NCBI GenBank assembly: GCA_036274895.1 | Contig: DASUEU010000085.1 | Span: 189,920 to 253,919 of the forward strand | DNA from: CALMKX01 sp036274895 | Lineage (GTDB): Bacteria; Acidobacteriota; Thermoanaerobaculia; Multivoradales; SZUA-115 | Length of the DNA: 64,000 bases | Direction of reading: 5' to 3' | In this document: positions 57,718-64,000 of the stretch, one piece after another | Position numbering within the stretch: the stretch's first letter is position 1 | How the letters are laid out: every line of letters begins with the position of its first letter | Made by a program: the position numbers and the translations under genes | Notes under the pieces: model-generated | Databases searched by the model: none | The model's input: only the letters and a program-made list of their open reading frames with translations | Told to the model about the DNA's origin: nothing

Positions 57718-58788
57718 ATGAGTCTCGCCGCCTGGAAGCCCCGTCTGCGTCGCCTCGCGCTCGCCGCGCTGCTGGCCGGCCTGGGGGGAGAGCTCGGCCT
57801 GCGGCTCGTCGATGCCGCCACCGGCCACCGCACCGGGTCGCTCTACCAATACGTGGTGTTCTCCACCTCGCGGAGCGGGGTGCTCCGCTACAAGATGGCG
57901 CCCGGTGCTCGCTTCTTCGTGCCCGAGCGCTACGGCGACATCGAGTACCGGTTCAACGCTTTGGGCTACCGGGATCGGGACCATGACCCGGCATCGTCGC
58001 GGCCGCGGCTGGTGATCCTGGGCGACTCGGTCTCCTTCGGCCTCGGCGCCCCCCAGGAGACGATCTATGCCCGGCGCCTGGACGAGGCTCTCGGTCCCCG
58101 GGGCTGGGAAGTAGTCAACCTCGCCATCTTCGGCTACAACAGCCGGGATGCGCTCGAGGCCCTGCGCGACGACGGCCTGCCCATGGCTCCCGCGGTCGTC
58201 CTCCACCAGTTCTACATGAACGACCTGGCCACCCCCGCGGAGGCTCCCACGCCCCCGACGCCGACCCTGAGGCAGCGGCTGACGGCGGTGAAGAACCGTG
58301 TGACCTTCGCCTCCAACCTCTATCGCCGCGCCTACCAGGTGGCCACCGGGCTCGCCTACCACTTCGGGCACGACCTGAAGCGCCTGAAGGTCCCCGAGCG
58401 GCTCAACCGCGCCGAGGTGACCCACAAGAGCGAATACCTCGCCGCCCACCCCGAGGACGCGGACGTGCCGGCCTTCGTCGCCCTGGCAGAGATCTTCCGC
58501 CTCACCCGCGAGGCCGGAGCCCAGCCCGTGCTGATGGTCTCGCCGGACGAGGTGCAGCTCATCGAGCGCCAGTGGGACGGCATCAACGAGCGCCTGCACC
58601 GCTTCGCCGCCGCCCACGGAGTGCCGGTGATCGACCTGCTGCCCCTGCTTCGGGGCCGGCCCGAGTGGTATCGCCTGTTCCTGGACGGGGTCCACCTGAG
58701 CCCCCGCGCCCATGGCCTGGTGACCGAGCACCTGGCCGCGGAGCTCGCCCGCCTCGGCCTGCTGGCGCCGCGGTCGCAGGACCCTTGA
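57718..58788 (+). CDS. Membrane-anchored SGNH/GDSL hydrolase-like protein
   Basis: 356 residues from ATG 57718. An N-terminal TM helix (about 10-28) is followed by an SGNH domain: LVILGDSVSFGLGAPQ (catalytic Ser in GDS), VVNLAIFGYNSRDAL, HQFYMNDLA (Asn block) and LFLDGVHLSPRAHGLV (Asp-x-x-His). The catalytic set looks complete. In polysaccharide loci such proteins remove or add O-acetyl groups. It is followed 10 bp later by an acyltransferase gene, which would supply the acyl groups. Confidence 0.88.
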   Translation: MSLAAWKPRLRRLALAALLAGLGGELGLRLVDAATGHRTGSLYQYVVFSTSRSGVLRYKMAPGARFFVPERYGDIEYRFNALGYRDRDHDPASSRPRLVILGDSVSFGLGAPQETIYARRLDEALGPRGWEVVNLAIFGYNSRDALEALRDDGLPMAPAVVLHQFYMNDLATPAEAPTPPTPTLRQRLTAVKNRVTFASNLYRRAYQVATGLAYHFGHDLKRLKVPERLNRAEVTHKSEYLAAHPEDADVPAFVALAEIFRLTREAGAQPVLMVSPDEVQLIERQWDGINERLHRFAAAHGVPVIDLLPLLRGRPEWYRLFLDGVHLSPRAHGLVTEHLAAELARLGLLAPRSQDP

Positions 58789-58798
58789 GCCACCGACC

Positions 58799-59926
58799 GT
58801 GACCGCCGGAGCCTCGGTGCCCCCCCGCCCGCACTTCCCCGGCCTCGACAGCCTGCGCTTCTGGGCCGCCCTCCTGGTGGTCGTCGGCCACGTGCCGATG
58901 ACCCAGGCCGGTGTGGGGCTGCCCAGCTTCGCCTGGGGGGCCCTGTTCTTCCGCGGTGGGACGGCGGTGTCGTTCTTCTTCACCCTCTCGGGCTTTCTGA
59001 TCACCTACCTGCTGCTCGACGAGCAGGCCCGGACGGGGCGCATCGACGTCGGAGCCTTCTACCTGCGCCGGGTGCTGCGGATCTGGCCCCTCTACTTCGC
59101 CACCATCGGCTTCGGGCTCTTCTTCTACAACTTCTTGCTGCCCCGGCTGGGGATCGAGCGCGCGGTCACCTACCCTTTGGGCCTCGCCGTCCTGCTCTAC
59201 GTGTTCTTCCTGCCCAACCTGATGAACGCCCTCTACTCGGTGGGCGGGATCTTGAACCCGACCTGGTCGATCGGTGTCGAGGAGCAGTTCTACCTCGCCT
59301 GGGCGCCCCTGGTGCGTCGCTTCCGGGAGCGCTTGCCGGCGCTCTGCGGCTGGGTGCTGGTCGGTTCGTTCGCCGTCTTCCTCATCGCCACGGCCAATCC
59401 CTGGGGCTGGGCGGCGATGCAGAAGTTCTGGACCCAGCTCAAGTTCCACTTCATGGCTGCCGGGGCTCTGGCGGCGTGGGCCCTGTTCCACCACCGCGAG
59501 CGGCTGCTAGCCCTGCCCGTCTTCCGCAAGCGCTGGCTCCAGGTCGGCCTGGGGATCTTTCTGCTCCAGTATCTGGTGGCCAATCTCGTGCGGATGCACT
59601 GGGCCGTGGACGAGGTGGTGCAGCTCCTGCTCTTCCCCTGGCTGCTGCTCGAGGTCGGGGCCAACCCGGCGCGGGCCTTGCGGGTGGCCAACCCGGTGAC
59701 CGAGTGGCTGGGGGAGATCTCCTACGGCCTCTACATGCTGCACATGGTCGCGGTCTACGCCGTGGCCCGGCTCTACCAGGCGACCGGCTGGTGGCAGATG
59801 AGCTTCCCCCTCTACGCCCTCTCCTTCCAGCTGTTGGCCATCGGCTCGACCATCCTGCTCGCCTGGCTCTCCCACCGCCTCTACGAGCGGCCGATCCTGG
59901 GGCTGAAGCGGTACTTCAGCCGGTGA
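58799..59926 (+). CDS. Acyltransferase family 3 (OafA/YrhL-like O-acetyltransferase)
   Basis: 375 residues with about 10 TM helices, GTG 58799. FPGLDSLRFWAALLVVVGHVP holds the family R-x10-H (Arg in LRFWA, His in VVGH). GTAVSFFFTLSGFLITYLLLDE, FYLRRVLRIWPLYF and TWSIGVEEQFYLAWAPL are hallmark segments. It moves acetyl or another acyl group to sugars across the inner membrane. With the upstream SGNH protein it probably sets polysaccharide acylation. Confidence 0.95.
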   Translation: MTAGASVPPRPHFPGLDSLRFWAALLVVVGHVPMTQAGVGLPSFAWGALFFRGGTAVSFFFTLSGFLITYLLLDEQARTGRIDVGAFYLRRVLRIWPLYFATIGFGLFFYNFLLPRLGIERAVTYPLGLAVLLYVFFLPNLMNALYSVGGILNPTWSIGVEEQFYLAWAPLVRRFRERLPALCGWVLVGSFAVFLIATANPWGWAAMQKFWTQLKFHFMAAGALAAWALFHHRERLLALPVFRKRWLQVGLGIFLLQYLVANLVRMHWAVDEVVQLLLFPWLLLEVGANPARALRVANPVTEWLGEISYGLYMLHMVAVYAVARLYQATGWWQMSFPLYALSFQLLAIGSTILLAWLSHRLYERPILGLKRYFSR

Positions 59927-59934
59927 AGAGGGGA

Positions 59935-60120
59935 CCCCTCGCCCCATCCCCTCCCTGTCGTCATCCCGACCGAAGCGGAGGGATCTCCCCTCCGGAGCGC
60001 CCTCCGGAGACCCCTCGGCTTCGCTCGGGGTGACAACGGGATGGGGGTCCCCTCCGGCCTCCCCCTCTCCCGGAAGGCTGGAGTGGGCGGGCCGGGAGAG
60101 GGGGACCGAGGGGGTGAGGG
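59935..60120. repeat. Family A repeat cluster in the 290-bp gap before the epimerase
   Basis: Two CTCGG...CCGAG-type hairpins (around 59966-60035, including CCCCTCGGCTTCGCTCGGGG) are followed by GGCTGGAGTGGGCGGGCCGGGAGAGGGG...GGTGAGGG (60076-60120), the right arm of the 46915-47109 element. The opposite end is too diverged to define. The remaining 60121-60216 shows no gene; it holds the epimerase leader with a GGAGGG ribosome site. Confidence 0.6.
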
Positions 60121-60216
60121 CCTTCGGCTGGCACTCCCACCCCCCGCCTGTCATATCGTTCGCAACGCTCTGCGGCTAACCTGCCTCGTCTGGAGCTCGT
60201 CTTGGAGGGTCTCACC

Positions 60217-61236
60217 ATGGATTGGAAGTCGAAGAGCGTCCTGGTCACCGGGGGCGCCTCGTTCATCAGCTCTCACCTGATCGACCAGCTCATCGCCCGC
60301 GGTGCGCGGCGGATTCGCGTGGTCGACGACCTGTCGAGCGGCCGGCTGGCCAACATCGAGGGCCACATCGAGGCCGGTGTGGTCGAGTTCGTCGAGGCCG
60401 ACCTGCTCGCCCCCGGGGTGCCCCAGGCGGCCGTGGTGGGCATCGACGTCGTCTTCCACCTGGCGGCCATCCACGGCGGCCGGGGCTTCGTCGACCTCCA
60501 CCAGGCCGCCTGCGCGCAGAACCTGGCCATGGACGGCATGCTGGTGAAGGCCGCTTACGAGGGCGGGGTCGAGAAGTTCGTCTTCGCCTCCTCCGGTTGC
60601 GTCTACCCCAATTTCCTCCAGCAGGACGTCACCCAGGAGCTTTACCTGACCGAGGACAACGTCGGCCCCCCCTACGACGCCGACAACATGTACGGCTGGG
60701 CCAAGCTGATGACCGAGATGACGCTCCAGGCCTACTACCGGGACTTCGGCTTCAAGAGCGCCTCCTGCCGCTTCTTCACCGTCTACGGCGAGCGCGGGGT
60801 GGAGAACCACGCGGTGATCGCCATGATCGCCCGCGCCTTCGTCCGCCAGAACCCCTTCGAGGTCTGGGGGGACGGCACCCAGGTGCGCAACTGGACCTAC
60901 GTGGGCGACATCGCGACCGGGATGATCCTCGCGGCCGAGAAGATCGACGACGGCACGGCCATCAACCTCGGCACCGAGGAGCGCACGCGGGTGATCGACG
61001 CCGTGCGCGAGGTGCTGCGCTACACCGGCCACCAGGCGGAGATCAAGCTCCTGCCCCACATGCCCACCGGCCCGTTGAACCGCGTGGCCTCCAACCGCCT
61101 GGCCAAGGAGCTGCTCGGCTGGGAGCCGCAGATGAAGTTCATGGATGGCCTGCACAAGACCATCGACTGGTACTTCGCCAGCCACCAGCGCGAGGCCGTG
61201 GGTGGCTACCTGGCCGAGATGCTGACCGAGCGGTAG
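60217..61236 (+). CDS. NAD-dependent sugar-nucleotide epimerase (GDP-mannose 3,5-epimerase-like SDR)
   Basis: 339 residues. ATG 60217 with GGAGGG 8 nt upstream is preferred to a TTG at 60202. An extended-SDR fold: the NAD loop is VTGGASFISSHL, where two of the usual Gly (TGGAGFIGSHL) are Ser. The catalytic pair is YGWAK (YxxxK), with ASSGCVYPNF as the Ser/Cys-Thr site. VWGDGTQVRNWTYVGDIATGMILA and INLGTEERTRVIDAV follow the family. The Cys in SSGCVYP and overall order resemble GDP-mannose 3,5-epimerases, but UDP-sugar epimerases are not excluded. Its stop is in a GTAGGGGGCGC repeat. Confidence 0.87.
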   Translation: MDWKSKSVLVTGGASFISSHLIDQLIARGARRIRVVDDLSSGRLANIEGHIEAGVVEFVEADLLAPGVPQAAVVGIDVVFHLAAIHGGRGFVDLHQAACAQNLAMDGMLVKAAYEGGVEKFVFASSGCVYPNFLQQDVTQELYLTEDNVGPPYDADNMYGWAKLMTEMTLQAYYRDFGFKSASCRFFTVYGERGVENHAVIAMIARAFVRQNPFEVWGDGTQVRNWTYVGDIATGMILAAEKIDDGTAINLGTEERTRVIDAVREVLRYTGHQAEIKLLPHMPTGPLNRVASNRLAKELLGWEPQMKFMDGLHKTIDWYFASHQREAVGGYLAEMLTER

Positions 61237-61256
61237 GGGGCGCTCCCCCCCTACGA
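61232..61256. repeat. Family C-like hairpin at the epimerase stop
   Basis: GGTAGGGGGcgctCCCCCCCTACG supplies the TAG stop of the epimerase and sits at the convergent junction with the beta-helix gene. It resembles CTGTAGGGGCG...CGCCCC at 50931-50956. Confidence 0.5.
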
Positions 61257-63167
61257 GGGCAGGATCCAGCCGACCACGTCGACCTGGTAGCTGGTGGTCC
61301 TCGATCCGGCGAAGACGCTGATGCCATCGACAAAGGTGGTGCCTCGCAGCACCACCTCCCGGTCGTGGCGCAGGCGGTCGTAGACGAGGTCGAGGCTCCA
61401 GCGCCTGCCCGAGGACGGTTCCTCGAGGAACGGCCGTACCGCCCGGGGCAACGTCGCCCCGATGCCGCTCGGATCCAGCAGGCCGCCGCCTCCCCCCGAG
61501 GGGCTGGTGACGCCGCGCAGGGCCAGGATCGCTCCGATCACGCCCCGGGGTGCCCCGCCGAGGCCCGGCAGGCCGATCAGGTTGGTCGGGCCGAACTGGG
61601 TGTCCGTGGTCAGGCCGGCCCGCGTCACTACGGTGAACGGCTCGGGCAGGACCTCGATCCGGTGGGCGTGGGCTCGGGGGGGCGCAGCGGTGGCTCCCAC
61701 CACGGCCCAGACCTCGTCGATCCGGATCTGCCCGCCGGCCTCCCCCTGATCCGCCGTCAGGGTGACGAGCACCAGCCCCGCCGCCAACGGGTCCACCGCC
61801 ACGGTGATCGCCGCCACCCGCCATTCCTGCTCGGAAGGTGGCAGCGGATCGGCGAAGAGGGCGGCGTTCGCCCCAGAGGCCACTCGGAACAGCGGGCTCT
61901 GGCTCGAGACGTTCTTGAACCGCACCATCACCGTCACGTAGTCGGTGGTCTCGGGGACGGTGAACGACGTGGTCAAACCATCGTTCGCGTTTTCGACCTG
62001 GGTGACGTCGTAGCTGCGACCCGCGGTGACGAAGTCGTCCGGGTTCTCGGCGACCAGCGGGGCGAAGTTGGTTCCCCAGCCGGGGATCAGCGGGCCGTCC
62101 GCGCGATGAAAGTCGCCGTTCTCGAGCAGGTTGCGCTCGGGCGCCGCGGCGTGGTGGCGCTTGGCGCCGTCGAACACGAACGAACGGAGGTCGTTGGTGA
62201 CGGCGTCCTCGAGCGAGCCGCCCATGACCAACGACCGGCTGACGTTGGCGATGCTGTTCTCCATCCGCACGATCGAGCCACGGTCGGGCCGGACGTCCAT
62301 CCACAGGCCGGCGATGAACGGGTTGTCCGGGGGGTCGGCCTCGTAGTAGATGTCGCGCAGCGAAACGCTGGTCCGTCCGGAGACGCGGACGCCCAGGTCG
62401 AAGTTCTCGACCGCGATGTGGGCGACCGTCAGAGCCTCGGCGGAATCGATGTCGAGGCCGATACCTGCGCCTGCGTTGCGGCAGAAGAAGATGCGTCCCT
62501 CTCGGATCGATGCCTGGTTGCAGTGCAGCCAGGCCCGAACACCTACGTGGCAGCGGTTGATCTCGAAGTCGCTGACGTGGTTGTAGCCGGCGAACGAGGT
62601 GACGCCGTCAGACATGCGTAGGCCGAGCTGGAAGTCCCAGACCTGGAAGTTCCGAAGGCGCAGGAAGTGGGCGCCGGTGAGGTCGACGCCGATCGGCGGC
62701 GGAGCCACCTCGTCGCCGAGCAGGACCAGACTCTCGAGACCGCCGCGATGGATGCCCGCACCGAAGCGGATGGCCGGACTACCCCGGTCCGGGCGGCCCA
62801 GGACGACCGAGCGATCCCCCAGGCCGCGCAGGATAACGTTGGGCGGGATCGTCAGCGTTCCAACCCAAAGGAAGCCCGCCGTGGTCGCCGGCACCAAAGC
62901 GATCCCCCCGCCCGCGGCGGCGACAGTATCCACAGTGGCCTGGAATGCGGCCAGGTTGTCGGTCACCCCGTCGTCCAAGGCACCGTCCTCGACCACCGAC
63001 CGCTGGGTCAATCCGAGCGGTGCCCGATCCGCGAAGGCCAACTGGTTGAGGGCGCGCAGTGCCTCGCGGGCGTCGTTGTGGAAGGCGAAGTCGGGCGAGT
63101 CGACGTTGGTGAGGTCGGCTAGCGCAACGGCGAAGGACAGGGGATCGTCGTTCAGGATGTCGGGCAT
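61251..63167 (-). CDS. Large beta-helix protein without signal peptide
   Basis: 638 residues; ATG 63167 is preceded by TGAGGAGAGG, so the longer frame to 63263 is rejected. Residues about 75-330 form a pectate-lyase_3-type right-handed beta-helix: DGVTDNLAAFQATVDTVAAAGGGIALVPA at the entrance, then turns such as VILRGLGDRSVVLGRP, LESLVLLGDEV, LRLRNFQVWDFQLGLRMSDG, ISLRD/VSLRDIYYEA. Residues about 350-500 are a carbohydrate-binding-module-like beta sandwich (NLLENGDFHRADGPLIPGWGTNF is typical). The C-terminal part is Gly-rich. It begins directly with DILNDDPLSFAVALADL and has no signal peptide, which is odd for a glycan-degrading enzyme; phage-tail-like or non-classical export are possible. 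Confidence 0.8.
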   Translation of the reverse strand: MPDILNDDPLSFAVALADLTNVDSPDFAFHNDAREALRALNQLAFADRAPLGLTQRSVVEDGALDDGVTDNLAAFQATVDTVAAAGGGIALVPATTAGFLWVGTLTIPPNVILRGLGDRSVVLGRPDRGSPAIRFGAGIHRGGLESLVLLGDEVAPPPIGVDLTGAHFLRLRNFQVWDFQLGLRMSDGVTSFAGYNHVSDFEINRCHVGVRAWLHCNQASIREGRIFFCRNAGAGIGLDIDSAEALTVAHIAVENFDLGVRVSGRTSVSLRDIYYEADPPDNPFIAGLWMDVRPDRGSIVRMENSIANVSRSLVMGGSLEDAVTNDLRSFVFDGAKRHHAAAPERNLLENGDFHRADGPLIPGWGTNFAPLVAENPDDFVTAGRSYDVTQVENANDGLTTSFTVPETTDYVTVMVRFKNVSSQSPLFRVASGANAALFADPLPPSEQEWRVAAITVAVDPLAAGLVLVTLTADQGEAGGQIRIDEVWAVVGATAAPPRAHAHRIEVLPEPFTVVTRAGLTTDTQFGPTNLIGLPGLGGAPRGVIGAILALRGVTSPSGGGGGLLDPSGIGATLPRAVRPFLEEPSSGRRWSLDLVYDRLRHDREVVLRGTTFVDGISVFAGSRTTSYQVDVVGWILPS

Positions 63168-63275
63168 GGCAGACCTCTCCTCAGCCGGGAGAGGTGTCCG
63201 GCAGGAGGCGTTCGTTACCCCGGCGAGATCCGCAGCGACGTCCCCCTGACAGACTCCCATCACCTCTTGCGCATT

Positions 63276-63345
63276 CCTTGGTAGAACCCGCCTCGGCCGG
63301 CTCAGGCTCTTCGGAGCCTCGCCGGCCGAGGCCCAAATACCAAGG
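63276..63345 (+). promoter_or_regulatory. 70-nt leader hairpin reaching the ribosome site of the repeat-protein gene
   Basis: CCTTGGTA pairs with TACCAAGG at the base; inside, CCTCGGCCGGC pairs with GCCGGCCGAGG, then AGGCTC-ttcg-GAGCCT closes with a UUCG-type loop. The 3' strand (TACCAAGG) runs into the Shine-Dalgarno AAGGAAGG before ATG 63356. Lying between divergent genes, it is not a terminator of an upstream gene and is best read as a 5'-UTR element or a palindromic protein-binding site. Confidence 0.6.
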
Positions 63346-63355
63346 AAGGTCGCTC

Positions 63356-64000
63356 ATGAGGCTTACCCGAGCAGGATCGCTGGTCCTCGCCCTGGTGGCC
63401 GGTCTGTTCGCCTTCGCGGCACCGGCTTCGGCCGGGCCGACGATCCGCGTCACCCAGAACTGGGACGGCGCGACCGTGGCCAAGAACAGCATCGTCACCT
63501 ACACCCCCAACGTCCCCGCCGGTACGGCGGACTCCCGCCGCTTCGCCATCACCAACATCGGCAACACCACCCTCAACATCACCAACGCCGCCTCGATCGT
63601 CTCCGGCACCGGCTGGAGCCTGATCGAGACCCCGGCCAGCTCGCTGGCTCCTGGTGCGGTGACCTACTTCCGGGTGAGGATCCTCTCCTCGACCGGGGGG
63701 ACCTTCACCGGCTCGGTGTCGATCGCTTCGAACGACACCGCCAACAACCCCTTCGGCTTCTCGGTGCGGGCGACGGTCGACCCGCCGCCGGCCCCCAACA
63801 TCACGGTGGCCCAGAACTGGGACGGCGTTCCCGTGCCCAAGGGGGGTCTCGTCACCTACACCCCCAACGTCCCCGCCGGCCAGGCGGACTCCCGGCGCTT
63901 CAACATCACCAACACCGGCAACGCCAACTTGAACATCACCAACGCCGCGAGCCTGGTCTCCGGCACCGGCTGGAGCTTGATCGAGACCCCGGTGACGCCC
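63356..64000 (+). CDS. Exported protein with about 119-residue repeats (3' partial)
   Basis: Open to the window end, 215 codons seen. ATG 63356 follows AAGGAAGG. The signal peptide (residues 1-26, APASAG) is followed by repeats with a 357-nt period: TIRVTQNWDG.. VTYTPNVPAG.. DSRRF.ITN.GN..LNITNAAS.VSGTGWSLIETP, then SLAPGAVTYFRVRI.. GTFTGSVSIASND. This is the pattern of choice-of-anchor/DUF1573-like Ig domains (HYDIN/ASH-type), common in secreted surface proteins of Gram-negative environmental bacteria. The second repeat is cut by the window edge. Confidence 0.85.
   Translation, partial: MRLTRAGSLVLALVAGLFAFAAPASAGPTIRVTQNWDGATVAKNSIVTYTPNVPAGTADSRRFAITNIGNTTLNITNAASIVSGTGWSLIETPASSLAPGAVTYFRVRILSSTGGTFTGSVSIASNDTANNPFGFSVRATVDPPPAPNITVAQNWDGVPVPKGGLVTYTPNVPAGQADSRRFNITNTGNANLNITNAASLVSGTGWSLIETPVTP

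Overview
The window is very GC-rich (roughly 70% by eye), densely coded DNA of a Gram-negative bacterium. A TonB-dependent receptor, a Wza-type export protein, a predicted outer-membrane barrel and many signal peptides indicate an outer membrane. The mix of a membrane Ser/Thr kinase, partner-switching regulators, Wzc/CpsB and a very large polysaccharide locus would suit a deep-branching environmental lineage such as Acidobacteriota. That placement is inference from style only, because no rRNA or other phylogenetic marker is present. No tRNA, rRNA or CRISPR array was seen.

Layout. 1-6.7 kb: the 3' part of a secreted multidomain beta-propeller protein, then a receptor-type Ser/Thr kinase coupled to a LysM exported protein. 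6.7-11.4 kb (minus): metF and metH, with a SAM-type riboswitch and intrinsic terminator between them. 11.5-12.9 kb: a polyprenyl-phosphate sugar transferase that probably primes polysaccharide synthesis. 13-19.3 kb (minus): TonB receptor, exported protein, TPR protein, O-antigen ligase-like protein and nucleotidyltransferase-fold protein. 19.4-30.2 kb: envelope genes, a second ligase/polymerase, then the export and control set (outer-membrane barrel, Wza, Wzc, CpsB-type phosphatase, exported TPR protein, small exported protein with its own good promoter).

30.2-48.3 kb is a long chain of mostly overlapping genes (ATGA, GTGA and similar junctions). It contains glycosyltransferases, an AsnB-like amidotransferase, a Wzx-type flippase, methyltransferases, a DegT aminotransferase next to a PglD-like acetyltransferase, a third ligase/polymerase and an SGNH-hydrolase-like protein. 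48.3-50.9 kb breaks the theme with a three-gene regulatory operon. Its first protein fuses an XRE DNA-binding domain, a SpoIIE/RsbU-type phosphatase and an RsbW-type ATPase; the second is STAS-like; the third is a divergent LDH/MDH-family dehydrogenase. A pair of related AT-rich operator-like repeats precedes it. This is the most unusual system in the window.

50.9-52.2 kb is decayed DNA: a Uma2-family gene broken by one missing base and a HepT-like toxin gene with two amber codons where tryptophan is expected. 52.2-61.2 kb is a second polysaccharide block: glycosyltransferases, carbamoyltransferase, FkbM methyltransferase, SGNH protein, acyltransferase and sugar-nucleotide epimerase. 61.2-64 kb holds a beta-helix protein (minus) and, diverging from it, the start of an exported repeat protein whose leader can form a 70-nt hairpin reaching its ribosome binding site.

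Read together, the window encodes synthesis of a heavily decorated surface polysaccharide (possible acetylated 4-amino sugar, carbamoyl, O-methyl, O-acyl and amide groups), its export and its tyrosine-phosphorylation control. Several short palindromic or inverted-repeat elements lie between genes, and in several places they form the 3' ends, stop codons or internal linkers of neighbouring coding sequences.
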